A stretch of DNA of 64,000 bases from Motilibacter peucedani (GCF_003634695.1 NZ_RBWV01000009.1:310001-374000), one strand, 5' to 3'. Positions 42,122-50,501 are shown, counted from the stretch's first letter. Numbers and translations: made by a program. Notes: generated by a model from the letters alone, not told the origin.

Positions 42122-43343
42122 GGTCTCAGGGGGTCAGCGCAACACTCGTTGGATCCGCCAGGGACGGAGGGTGTCGTGCCGCATGGTGACTACGAGAAGC
42201 TGACACCGGAGACGATCGACGCGCTGTGGGTGCGTCTGCGATCGGGGGTGGCGGCCAAGCCCGCGGCCCGCTCGCTCGGACTGTGCCCGGGCACGGTGCG
42301 GGCTTACCTCATTCGTTGTGGCGGAGTGCGTCCGGAGCCGCGCCAGCGTGCCCGTGACCATTTAGGGCTCCAGGAAAGGGAGGAGATTTCCCGCGGGCTG
42401 GCCGCCGGGAAATCGCTGCGCCGAATCGCTAGTGAGCTGGGGCGGGCGCCCTCGACGGTCAGCCGTGAAGTCGCCCGTCACGGCGGTCGAGGCCGCTACC
42501 GAGCCGCTCGCGCAGACCAGGACGCCTGGGCCCGGGCAGCGCGACCGAAACGCTGCAAGCTCGCGGCCAACACCGAGCTGCGGCGGATCGTGCAGGACAG
42601 ACTGGAGCACCGGTGGTCACCTGCGCAGATCGCCGGCTGGCTGCGGCTCGAGTACCCGGGAGACCCGACCATGCAGGTCTCACACGAAAGCATCTACCTC
42701 AGCCTGTATGTGCAGTCCCGGGGCGCCCTGCGCAAAGAGCTCACCCGCTACCTGCGCACCGGTCGGGTGCTGCGCCGCCCGAAAGGGGTCCGGCTCCCCG
42801 ACGGCAGGGGTGGGCGGCCGAACACGCTGCACATCTCTCAACGTCCCGCCGAAGCGGCGGATCGCGCGGTGCCCGGGCACTGGGAGGGCGACCTGGTGTT
42901 CGGCCGGGCGATGAGCCCGGTCGCGACCCTGGTCGAGCGCTCGACCCGCTACCTGATGCTTGTGGCACTGCCGCGCGGCGACCACCAGGCCGACGCCGTC
43001 GCCGACGCCCTCGCGGCCGCCATCACCACGCTGCCGCAGCACCTGGCCAAGTCGTTGACCTGGGACCTCGGGCACGAGATGGCGCAGCATCAACGCTTCT
43101 CCGCCGAGACCTGGAATGATTGTCTATTTCTGCGACCCAAAATCGCCGTGGCAGCGAGGCAGCAATGAGAACACCAACGGCCTGCTCCGCCAGTACCTGC
43201 CTCGGACCCTCAACTTCCGCACGCTCAGCCAGGACGACCTCGACGTCATCGCGCGCGAGCTGAACGAGCGCCCTCGACAGACCCTTGGATTCAAGACACC
43301 ATCACAAGCACTCGCCGAGGTGTTGCACTAACCGCCTGAACCC
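42122..43343 (+). mobile_element. IS30-family insertion sequence (about 1.2 kb)
   Basis: Bounded by imperfect ~24-bp inverted repeats at 42122-42145 and 43320-43343 (19 of 24 positions match; both contain GCAACAC inward). It contains one IS30-type transposase gene whose TAA stop lies inside the right repeat. No clear target-site duplication is visible. It marks the left edge of the accessory segment. Confidence 0.8.
42176..43331 (+). pseudogene. IS30 transposase, frameshifted
   Basis: GTG at 42176 with CGGAGGG upstream. The first 310 residues carry the HTH region (LRRIASELGRAPSTVSREVARHGGRGRYRA) and the first two acidic residues of the DDE site (GHWEGDLVFG, LTWDLGHEM). One extra T at about 43112 (ACCTGGAATG where ACCGGAATG is expected) shifts the frame, so the first frame stops at 43168; the rest, including the final Glu in GSNENTNGLLRQYLP, continues in the next frame to the TAA at 43331. 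A single-base insertion is the simplest cause. A programmed +1 frameshift is possible but not usual for IS30. Confidence 0.85.
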
Positions 43344-43468
43344 GCACCGATGTGCGCGCGCCGGTGGGCACGCAAGATCATCCAGTAAATCGACGACTAT
43401 GCAGGGGAAACCATCTGATCCGGTCGACCAAGAGGGGCTTCAGCGGCGGCATCCGAGGTCGCCTTCGT

Positions 43469-43522
43469 GTCCCGCAAGACGTACCCAAGCGGGCACTTTT
43501 CACCGGGCGGGTCTTGCGGGAC
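43469..43522. repeat. 12-bp perfect inverted repeat GTCCCGCAAGAC
   Basis: GTCCCGCAAGAC at 43469-43480 and its exact reverse complement at 43511-43522, 30 bases apart, with a partly self-complementary centre (CAAGCGGGC, CACCGGGCGG). It could be the ends of a miniature element, a terminator or a recombination site. Confidence 0.75.
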
Positions 43523-43557
43523 AGTGGCCTGAGCGTCTGGTCGGCGATCTCGCCGGT

Positions 43558-43585
43558 GTCCCGTAGCTGGTTCCCGTTACGGGAC
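43558..43585. repeat. 8-bp inverted repeat GTCCCGTA
   Basis: GTCCCGTA at 43558-43565 and TACGGGAC at 43578-43585, 12 bases apart, starting 35 bases after the first hairpin and sharing its GTCCCG core. Confidence 0.65.
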
Positions 43586-43850
43586 GCAGCTCGAGGACGG
43601 CCAGGAGCCAGACCGCGCGTTCACGGCCCGTGACTAACAAGATCCACGAAAGCGGCGCTAGCGATGATCTTGACGAGAGGTTTGATAGACTGCGCTGGAC
43701 GGCGTCGACCGGACGCCGAGCTATGGAACGTCCGCCCCAGCCGGGGTTCCAATGGCGAAGGGGAAGTTGCCCTCACGGTCGTCGAACGTCACAGGCCATC
43801 TCTGCACACTGCGTCGCTGGGGGACGAGGGTGTCAAGAGGAGGCTTTCCC

Positions 43851-44924
43851 ATGACGAAGGACGGCAGTTTCAAGAAGGTCGTTCGCCACCACGCGCAGGA
43901 CACGGGACAGCGCTACACCGAAGCGCTGACCGATCTGACGGGTCTCGGCGCGCGGATGCATCACGAGCCCGCTGGAGAGCGGCTGCTCGCCCATCTGCGG
44001 GCTCGCCACGACATCGACCCGATCGCGGCGACGAAGTTGAGCGTGCACAAGACCTATGTCTTTCGCATCGACCGCAGGGACGGCGAGTCGTGGGTCGCAC
44101 GAGCCTTTCCGCCAGCTCGCCCCAGGGCAGGCGTCGAGGGCGACGCGGCGATTCTGCGGTTCCTGGAGCGACAGGACTATCCCGCGGAGCGCCTCGCGGT
44201 CGACGACGCCGTATCCGACTTCGAGGGCAGCCCAGTCCTTGTGACCCGGTTCGTCCAAGGGGGCCAGCTTCCCGACAGCACGGAGAAGTTCGCGATGATG
44301 GGTGACCTGCTCGGACGACTGCATGCCCTGCCTCAAGACGAGTCCATAAAGCGACCGGGCGGAGCGAGCGGAGAGGACCCAAGCCGTGAGGGCGCACCGC
44401 GTCAGGACCTGCTCGCCGCGCTCGCGTTCCTCGACGCCGTGGATACCAAAGTGCCAGACGCTGACCGCGAACGGTTCGAGCGGCTCAGGGACAAGGTGCG
44501 CTCGGCCGATGACGGCGAGGGTCTTCCCGAGGGCCTGCTGCACGGAAACCTGCTCCACGCCCCCGATCACGCCATCCTGAGCGAGCGAACGCCGGTCGCG
44601 ATCAACTGGAAGGCCTCGGGTCGTGGACCACGCCTTGCCGACTTCGCTTACCTGATCTGGGGAACCGGCTCATGGAACCCGAGGCGGCCGGACCAGGAAC
44701 GCATCGACGCTGCCGTGGGCGCCTACCGCCGGCACATCGAGCCGACCGACGACGAACTCGACCGCCTCGAAGCACTCATGTACATCCGAACGCTCTACCT
44801 CACCTGCTTCGGCTACCGACGCGCGATCCTCAACGGCTCCCCATTCGACGAGTGGTGGTTCATCCGACCACCCGAGTACTTCCGCTCTACCGCAGCCGCA
44901 ACCCGAGCCGCGTTCCGCCGGTAG
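43851..44924 (+). CDS. Aminoglycoside-phosphotransferase-fold protein lacking both catalytic Asp (pseudokinase)
   Basis: A 357-residue protein. Residues 1-~50 are a basic helical leader (FKKVVRHHAQDTGQRYTEAL). The rest follows the APH/choline-kinase fold: HKTYVFRIDRRDGESWVARAFPP with Lys/Arg of the N-lobe, VLVTRFVQGGQLP hinge, LLGRLHALPQ, then the catalytic loop reads HGN (231-233) instead of HGD, and the metal-binding IDW reads INW (251-253). Both Asp-to-Asn changes remove residues needed for phosphoryl transfer, so it is probably a binding or regulatory pseudokinase. The frame is intact. AAGAGGAGG precedes the ATG. Codon use is less GC-biased than in flanking genes, suggesting transfer. Confidence 0.82.
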   Translation: MTKDGSFKKVVRHHAQDTGQRYTEALTDLTGLGARMHHEPAGERLLAHLRARHDIDPIAATKLSVHKTYVFRIDRRDGESWVARAFPPARPRAGVEGDAAILRFLERQDYPAERLAVDDAVSDFEGSPVLVTRFVQGGQLPDSTEKFAMMGDLLGRLHALPQDESIKRPGGASGEDPSREGAPRQDLLAALAFLDAVDTKVPDADRERFERLRDKVRSADDGEGLPEGLLHGNLLHAPDHAILSERTPVAINWKASGRGPRLADFAYLIWGTGSWNPRRPDQERIDAAVGAYRRHIEPTDDELDRLEALMYIRTLYLTCFGYRRAILNGSPFDEWWFIRPPEYFRSTAAATRAAFRR

Positions 44925-45393
44925 GCCGTCGATGGTCGACACGAGACCTTTGCGGAATCATGCGGGCTTTGTTGCTTTTGATTAATGCTACTGACCTTAG
45001 GTTTGTTACTGAGTTTGAGCGCTACCGGAAGGTAGTCCCGATCGGGTGGATTCGATGTCGGCGTCACCGGGAGCGGTGGGAACGTCGGCTGGAGCGACGT
45101 CGGAATGGAGGAGAGGCACGCACAGGCGGGAAGCCTGGGGCTTGAGCTGAGTGGCAGCGCCAGAGGGCGCGGTCGCTAGTCCACGCCCTCGGCGGCATGT
45201 GCGACCGTTGGATGCGGTCCGTCAAAGTGACAGCCCGAGCACGCGCGGGCGCCATGGTCAAGCGGTTTCGTCCCGGTCAACGATCACCTTACGGACACCC
45301 TCGGCTGGCTCGCGCCAGTGGTGACCTCCGACCGCAGCACTGCATGAACATGCATCGGGCGGTCGCAACGACGAACATCGTGTAATGCCGCTG
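44925..45393. other. Noncoding, relatively AT-rich segment
   Basis: No frame with coding bias on either strand. The stretch 44960-45020 is rich in TTG/TTA and unlike the rest of the window. CTACCGGAAGGTAG (45032-45045) is a small stem. Nothing else is recognised; likely decayed transferred DNA. Confidence 0.5.
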
Positions 45394-45528
45394 TCAGCGG
45401 GAGCGGCGGCGCTTGCGCAGAGCGACGAGCGCGAGCACGGCCGCAACGACCAGCACGAGCAGCAGAGTCAGAACGAGCCTAGCTGGCGGCTGCCAGAGCG
45501 TGATCGTCTGCTCGTGGTCGTCGGTCAC
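45394..45528 (-). CDS. 44-residue single-pass membrane protein
   Basis: GTG at 45526-45528 to TGA at 45394. The product begins MTDDHEQTITLWQPPARL, continues as a ~22-residue hydrophobic helix of Leu/Val/Ala, and ends in a cluster of basic residues (RKRRRSR): an acidic outside, one membrane helix, basic inside. The pattern is too regular to be chance antisense, though no clear ribosome site precedes the GTG and an in-frame stop lies four codons upstream. Function unknown. Confidence 0.5.
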   Translation of the reverse strand: MTDDHEQTITLWQPPARLVLTLLLVLVVAAVLALVALRKRRRSR

Positions 45529-45661
45529 GGGCTGACGCTACTCGGCATCCGAACCTCTGACGCAACCGTTCGCACGAGCCGCGATAGTGCGCGTCAGCGA
45601 CGTCCGTCTCGGTGGGTGGCAGGCTGGACAGGAGGTGCGACGCCGAAGGGGCTGAGTTGGC

Positions 45662-46468
45662 ATGACGAGTCCGAGCGGAGCGACGAGGCTGTTCCCGATC
45701 GTCGGCGACCCCATCGAGCACGTCGAGTCCCCGGCACGCCTCAGCCGCACCCTCCTCGAGCGAGGCTATGACGGGCTCTGCGTTCCCTTGAACGTCGCTA
45801 GCGCGGACTTCGACGCCGTCATGGCCGGCTTGGCCGCGACACGGAACGTCGACGGCGTCTTGGTCACGATGCCGCACAAGGCCGCTGCGTTCGCCTACTG
45901 CTCCACGAGCTCGCAGCGAGCTCAGAAGCTCGGGGTCGTGTCCATCCTGCGGCGCAACGCCGATGGCAGTTTGGACGGCGACATGCTCGACGGCCTCGCG
46001 TTCGTGAAGGCGCAGATCGACCACGGGGCCCACCCGGACAAGGCAAGGGCCCTTCTGCTCGGAGCCGGCGCCGCGGGTAGCGCGATCGCCCTCGCCCTCC
46101 TGGACGCCGGGGTCCGTGAACTCGTCGTCCACGACACCGACGACGAGCGCGCCGCCGCGCTCGTGAACCTCGTCTCCAGCCGAACTGACGGGCGGGCGAC
46201 TGCCGGACCACCCGATCCAACAGGATGCGATCTCGTCTGCAACGCCACCCCGCTCGGCATGGACGCCGGTGATCCGCTCCCCGTCGACCTCGCTCGCCTC
46301 ACCTCCAGGATGTTCGTCGGCGACGTCGTCAGCGGACACGGACCGACTCCTCTACTGCGAGCCGCCCACGCCGCCGGCTGCCTCACCGCGAACGGCGGAG
46401 ACATGGTCGAGGCCGCGCAACACCTCATGGCTGACTTCCTGCTGTCCGCGCGACACCGCGCGGCCTAG
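45662..46468 (+). CDS. Shikimate-dehydrogenase-like protein
   Basis: A 268-residue AroE-family protein: GDPIEHVESPARLSRTL (substrate loop), VTMPHKAA with catalytic Lys73, Asp110 in DMLDG, a Rossmann GAGAAGSAIALALLDAGV for NADP(H), and NATPLGM. The Asn-Thr that normally contacts shikimate after the Lys loop is Ser94-Ile95 (GVVSIL), and the usual NTDG is MLDG, so it likely uses a related substrate (quinate-, aminoshikimate- or hydroxy-acid-like) rather than serving the main aromatic pathway. Isolated gene, codon use less biased, inside the accessory segment. Confidence 0.82.
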   Translation: MTSPSGATRLFPIVGDPIEHVESPARLSRTLLERGYDGLCVPLNVASADFDAVMAGLAATRNVDGVLVTMPHKAAAFAYCSTSSQRAQKLGVVSILRRNADGSLDGDMLDGLAFVKAQIDHGAHPDKARALLLGAGAAGSAIALALLDAGVRELVVHDTDDERAAALVNLVSSRTDGRATAGPPDPTGCDLVCNATPLGMDAGDPLPVDLARLTSRMFVGDVVSGHGPTPLLRAAHAAGCLTANGGDMVEAAQHLMADFLLSARHRAA

Positions 46469-46563
46469 TCAGAAGCGGGCCGTGCTGCCGGTGACCTCCG
46501 ATCGTCAACCAGCCCAGTCGTGCAACGTCCGCGCGGGCCGCTTGGCAACGATCGGGGGCGCCG

Positions 46564-46806
46564 AACGTCGAGGTCACCAGCATCGAGGACCCCGGGTGGA
46601 GAGTCCGCATCAAGATCCGAGGGACATCGCTGGAGGACAAGGACGCCCATGCCCGGCGGGTCGAGCGCACTGAGCATGACTCATTCCACACCTGGCTCTC
46701 CAAGCATGTCTTCGACGCAGAATGCGGCGCGCTCGATCTGAGTGAGGTCCTGTACGAGTTCCGAATCTGGGCGGAGGGCGCACGTGCCCCGGCTACCCGT
46801 CCTTGA
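46564..46806 (+). pseudogene. 5'-truncated Imm53-family immunity gene
   Basis: The frame reads VEVTSIEDPGWRVRIKIRGT, then SLEDKD and a C-terminal CGALDLSEVLYEFRIWAEGA, matching the core and end of Imm53 immunity proteins (the TLDNPGW and final helix regions). The expected N-terminal WYxxxCxGDWEH segment is absent and the frame from its upstream stop (46465) to the match contains no ATG, GTG or TTG, so it cannot be translated normally. Imm53 proteins protect against polymorphic toxins; no toxin is nearby. A remnant of a conflict module carried on transferred DNA. Confidence 0.62.
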
Positions 46807-46857
46807 TTCTCCGATCGTGCCCCGTTGACCCGACGCGCGTCCTTACTGCGGGAGCCG

Positions 46858-47229
46858 CTAGAGGAGCCGCACGTCGTAGTCGGCGAACCGTCGATCGACC
46901 GAGAGCAGTTGCAGTCCTCGACGGACGGCCTGCGCGATGAGCATCCGGTCGAAAGGGTCGTCGTGGTGGCGCGGGAGCGCACCAGCGTCCAGCCCGTCCT
47001 CGACGCTGACAGGCAACTCGGTGAAACCCTGCACCTGCACCTGCTCGCGCAGACCGTCCGGCACCGTCAGCTTGCCCAGCGACGCCTTGATCGCGATCTC
47101 CCAGGCAGAGGCGGCCGAGACGAATACTTCGGAATCGCCGTCGCTGATGGCGGTCCGCATCCGCTCGGGCAGGCGGACGTCGTCGCTCAGCCACCACAAC
47201 AAGACATGAGTGTCGAGAAGGAGGTTCAC
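46858..47229 (-). CDS. vapC: PIN-domain toxin (VapC family)
   Basis: A 123-residue PIN-domain ribonuclease with the acidic site complete: Asp6 (LLDTHVLLWW), Glu44 (SAWEIAIK), Asp94 (DPFDRMLIAQA) and Asp112 (SVDRRF). VapC toxins cut tRNA or rRNA. The ATG overlaps the antitoxin stop (ATGA), the usual arrangement with antitoxin first. Confidence 0.92.
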   Translation of the reverse strand: MNLLLDTHVLLWWLSDDVRLPERMRTAISDGDSEVFVSAASAWEIAIKASLGKLTVPDGLREQVQVQGFTELPVSVEDGLDAGALPRHHDDPFDRMLIAQAVRRGLQLLSVDRRFADYDVRLL

Positions 47230-47477
47230 AGCGCGTGCGGCTCGACCTCATCGTGGAACGAAGCCACGAGGTGCTCCGGTGTCTCGTCGAAGTCGTCGGC
47301 GATGACAACCCGTCCCTTCCACGACCCAGGCTGACGCGCTCCCCGGACACGGGCCGGGACGAGCCGCGCCACGGGTTTGCCGGCACGAGCGATCACCACG
47401 TCCTCACCCTGTTCTACTGCTTCGAGCAGTCGCGACAGGTGGGTCTTGGCCTCGTGCACGTTGACCGTCCGTGTCAT
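47226..47477 (-). CDS. vapB: Phd/YefM-type antitoxin of the VapBC pair
   Basis: An 83-residue antitoxin: the N-terminal MTRTVNVHEAKTHLSRLLEAVEQGEDVVIARAGKPVARLVP is the Phd/YefM DNA-binding fold and the C-terminal ~40 residues (DDFDETPEHLVASFHDEVEPHAL) the flexible toxin-binding part. It should neutralise the PIN toxin and autoregulate through the repeats just upstream. Confidence 0.9.
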   Translation of the reverse strand: MTRTVNVHEAKTHLSRLLEAVEQGEDVVIARAGKPVARLVPARVRGARQPGSWKGRVVIADDFDETPEHLVASFHDEVEPHAL

Positions 47478-47491
47478 GGTGTCACTCTATG

Positions 47492-47510
47492 GACTAAGTC
47501 CGACTAAGTC
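47492..47510. promoter_or_regulatory. Antitoxin operator: two GACTAAGTC repeats
   Basis: GACTAAGTC at 47492-47500 and 47502-47510, direct repeats one base apart, each also a near-palindrome. They lie 15 bases upstream of the antitoxin start and ahead of the LacI stop at 47517. Autorepression by VapB/VapBC is the inference. Confidence 0.75.
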
Positions 47511-47516
47511 GAGAGT

Positions 47517-48545
47517 TCAGGCGCTAACGGTCGACCCGCGCACGACCAGCCGCACGGGCAGCACCAGCGGCTCGGTCGACTCGACAGGCGAGGCGGAGAG
47601 CGCCAGCACCTCGGCAGCCGCAGCCGTACCGATCGCCGTGACGTCCTGGCGCACGGTGGTCAGCGGTGGACTGACGTAGGCCGCCTGCCGGACGTCGTCG
47701 TAGCCGACCACTGCGACCTGCCCCGGCACGTCGACGCCTTCCTCGGCGGCGGCGAGCAGCACGCCGATGGCTGCCATGTCTCCCGCGGCGAAGACGCCGT
47801 CGGGCGGCTCCGGCAGGGCGAGCAGCTCGTGCATCGCCGCCTTGCCGGGTCCGAGTTGGAAGCCGACGCTGCGTACGCGTTCCGCCGGCACCTCGAGCCC
47901 GGCGCGCTCGGCCTCGGCGAGGAACCCCTCGAGCCGCTCGCGCGCCATCGGCAGCGCGATCTCACCCGTGATGACGGCCAGCCGGGTTCGCCCGATCTCG
48001 ACGAGGTGGCGGGCGGCCAGCGCGCCGCCGCCGGCGTTGTCGGAGGTGACGCGGCGGGTCGACGGGCCGCTGAGGTCGAGGTCCAGCACGACCGTGGGCA
48101 CGTCGCTCTCGGCGAGCGCCACCACTGCCGGGTCGTCCGGCTCGACACCCATGACCATCACGCCGGCCAGCCGCAGCTGGCGGGCCCGGCGCACGAGCGT
48201 GTCGGGCCGGTCACCGCTGTCGCAGGAGGGCGGCGAGAGCAGCAGCAGGTCGTAGCCCTGGCGCGCCAGCTCGTCGCGCATCGCGTCGAGCACCTCGTGG
48301 AGGAAGGCGTGCGGCGCCTCGTCGTCGTAGGTGCGGCTCCACACGACGCCGACCAGCGAGCTCTTGCCGCGCACGAGCGTGCGGGCGGCCTCGCTGGGGG
48401 TGTAGCCGGTCTCGCGGGCGAGCTGCTCGATGCGCGCGCGGGTCGCCGCGCTCACGTCGGGGTAGCCGTTGAGCGCCCGACTGACGGTCGCCACCGACAC
48501 GCCGCTCAGGCGCGAGAGGTCCGCGATCGACACCACGGCATCCAC
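47517..48545 (-). CDS. LacI-family transcriptional regulator
   Basis: A 342-residue LacI repressor: HTH VSIADLSRLSGVSVATVSRALNGYPDVSAATRARI, hinge TGYTPSEAARTLVRGKSSLVG, and effector domain ending VVGYDDVRQAAYVSPPLTTVRQD. GTG start with GGGAG six bases upstream. No carbohydrate genes adjoin it directly; the nearest is an aldose epimerase 2 kb upstream. Target unknown. Confidence 0.9.
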   Translation of the reverse strand: MDAVVSIADLSRLSGVSVATVSRALNGYPDVSAATRARIEQLARETGYTPSEAARTLVRGKSSLVGVVWSRTYDDEAPHAFLHEVLDAMRDELARQGYDLLLLSPPSCDSGDRPDTLVRRARQLRLAGVMVMGVEPDDPAVVALAESDVPTVVLDLDLSGPSTRRVTSDNAGGGALAARHLVEIGRTRLAVITGEIALPMARERLEGFLAEAERAGLEVPAERVRSVGFQLGPGKAAMHELLALPEPPDGVFAAGDMAAIGVLLAAAEEGVDVPGQVAVVGYDDVRQAAYVSPPLTTVRQDVTAIGTAAAAEVLALSASPVESTEPLVLPVRLVVRGSTVSA

Positions 48546-48612
48546 CCCTGTCTCCCGCGCCAGCGGCGGGGTGGGGCCACAGCCTACGTGGCCGGCACCG
48601 ACGAGGAACCGC

Positions 48613-50418
48613 TCAGCGCGCGAGGACGGCGGGCGAGGCGACGACGACGGTGTTGCGCCCGCCGGCCTTCGCCGCGTAGAGCGCGGCGTCGGCGGCGGCC
48701 AGCAGCTCGGACGAGTCGGCCATGCCGAAGGTCGCGGTCGCGACGCCGATCGAGACGGTCATCGAGGGGTAGGTCGAGGGCCCCTGGCAGGCCTCGACAG
48801 CCTCGCGCAGCCGGTCCGCGACGATGAAGGCCGCGTCGGCGTCGGTCTCGGGCAGCAGCACGACCAGCTCCTCGCCGCCGTAGCGGTAGGCGCTGTCGGA
48901 GGTGCGCAGCCGGCCGAGCACGACCCCGCCCACCAGCCGCAGCCAGGCGTCGCCGACCGCGTGGCCGGCGGTGTCGTTGACCCGCTTGAAGTGGTCGAGG
49001 TCGAGCAGCGCGATGCTGAACGGCCGGTCGTAGCGGCGGGCGCGCGACCACTCGACAGGCAGATCGGTGTCGAGGCTGCGCCGGTTGCGCAGCCCGGTGA
49101 GCGAGTCGCTGCGCGCCTGCTCCAGCGTCTGGGCGTGCAGGCGCGCCGACTCGAGCGCCACGGCGGCGAAGCGGGCGAGCGCCTCGAGCACCGAGTCGAC
49201 CTGGGCGGTGTCCTCGTCGTCCCACGCCTCGTCGACGACGTCGAGCACCCCGACGACGCGGCCGGCGACGACCAGCGGGAAGCAGGCTCGGTCGCCGACG
49301 CGTACAGACCGTGCCTCGACCGCGGCGCGCAGGACGGCCGGTGACGGCGGGTCGGCGGGGCCGGTGGCGGGGGTGGAGCGCACGGGCACGAAGCCGGCGT
49401 CCTCGCTCTCGAGCCACACGACCGCCTGCAGGCGGCCGAGCTCGACGGCTGCGGCGGCGACCATCTCAGCCACCGCGGTGGGGCTCGGCGAGCCGGCTGC
49501 GTTGCGCGCGACGTTGACCACGACCTGCAGCCGCGCGGCCAGCCGGGTGGCGGCCTCCTCGCGCAGCAGGCCCTGCGCCTGCTCGCGCTCGAGGCGCCGC
49601 GACAGCCCGAACAGACCGGTGCCCAGCTCCCAGAACTCCTCGATGTCGCAGGTTGGGTTCTGCACGCCCAGCTCGCCGCGGTCGATGCGGCGCATGGTGT
49701 CGAGCAGCTGGCGGACCGGTGCGTCGACCACCCGCTGCAGGCGCCGGCGGCGGCGCAGGTCGACGACGAGCACGCCGAGGACGAGCGAGACGTCGAGCAG
49801 GCCGGTGAACTCGAAGGTGTGGCGCTGGCGAGCGACCATGTCGTCGCGGCGCTCGCCGGCGCGTACGAGCGCGCGGTCCTGCTGCGTGCGGTAGGTGTCG
49901 AAGAAGCCCTTGCCCACCAGGAAGAACGAGGTCGTGTCGTCGCGCGTCGAGCCGGGCGGCGTGGCCCGCGCCTCCTGCGCCCACTGCTGCTGCCAGGTGC
50001 GCGCCGCGACGAGCATCCCGACGAGGCGCTCGAACTGCTGGCGGTCGTCCCCGGCCACCTTCAGCAGCGCCGGCTCGCAGCGCTGGAAGGCGATGACACC
50101 GGCGTCCGCCGGCTGCAGGAACGCGAGGTCGCCGGTGGACACGTAGGCGCGCAGCCCCGTCTCCTGGTCGAGCATCGAGGTCTGCACGCAGCGCAGCTCC
50201 CGCAGCGTCTCGGTGGCGCTGGTCAGCGCCGGGCCGACGTGCAGCAGGAGGTACGCGGTGGACGCCGCGACGCTCGACAGCAGCACCGCGAGCACCACGG
50301 CCAGCAGGCGCGCGCTCGAGCGCAGCTCGCCCTGGAGCGAGCGCGCCGGCGCGCCCGTCGCGGCGGGCGCGGGCGCGCTCGACCCGGGGGTGTCCCGGAG
50401 ACGTCGTCTGCTGCGCAT
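48613..50418 (-). CDS. Membrane diguanylate cyclase with CHASE3-like, HAMP-like and GAF regions
   Basis: A 601-residue protein. A short cytoplasmic N-terminus, membrane helix (~37-60), extracellular ~150-residue helical sensor (CHASE3-like; DQETGLRAYVSTGDLAFLQP), a second helix (~205-225), HAMP-like linker (VDAPVRQLLDTMRRIDRGELG), a GAF-like domain (residues ~285-425) and a GGDEF domain with the variant YGGEEL, which is catalytically competent. DLDHFKRVNDTAGHAVGDAWL supports activity. It should make c-di-GMP in response to an outside signal. Confidence 0.92.
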   Translation of the reverse strand: MRSRRRLRDTPGSSAPAPAATGAPARSLQGELRSSARLLAVVLAVLLSSVAASTAYLLLHVGPALTSATETLRELRCVQTSMLDQETGLRAYVSTGDLAFLQPADAGVIAFQRCEPALLKVAGDDRQQFERLVGMLVAARTWQQQWAQEARATPPGSTRDDTTSFFLVGKGFFDTYRTQQDRALVRAGERRDDMVARQRHTFEFTGLLDVSLVLGVLVVDLRRRRRLQRVVDAPVRQLLDTMRRIDRGELGVQNPTCDIEEFWELGTGLFGLSRRLEREQAQGLLREEAATRLAARLQVVVNVARNAAGSPSPTAVAEMVAAAAVELGRLQAVVWLESEDAGFVPVRSTPATGPADPPSPAVLRAAVEARSVRVGDRACFPLVVAGRVVGVLDVVDEAWDDEDTAQVDSVLEALARFAAVALESARLHAQTLEQARSDSLTGLRNRRSLDTDLPVEWSRARRYDRPFSIALLDLDHFKRVNDTAGHAVGDAWLRLVGGVVLGRLRTSDSAYRYGGEELVVLLPETDADAAFIVADRLREAVEACQGPSTYPSMTVSIGVATATFGMADSSELLAAADAALYAAKAGGRNTVVVASPAVLAR

Positions 50419-50501
50419 GGCTCAGATGTCGGCGGAGGGAGCCCGGTCCTGAGTGCCGCCGCCCACGGTTGACCCGGACGGGGGTCCCTGCCGGGTGTGC
50501 C

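Larger units (their letters stand above)
43344..43850. other. Noncoding segment with two hairpins
   Basis: About 500 bases between the IS element and the phosphotransferase gene with no convincing coding frame. It contains two perfect inverted repeats listed separately (43469-43522, 43558-43585), both built on GTCCCG/CGGGAC. Lower GC and mixed codon structure suggest transferred or decayed DNA. The last ~20 bases carry the ribosome site of the next gene. Confidence 0.6.

Noticed and set aside
46469-46563. A hidden start for the Imm53 frame
   Set aside because: Every codon from the upstream stop at 46465 to the start of similarity was read; none is ATG, GTG or TTG, and the other frames do not encode the missing N-terminal motif.
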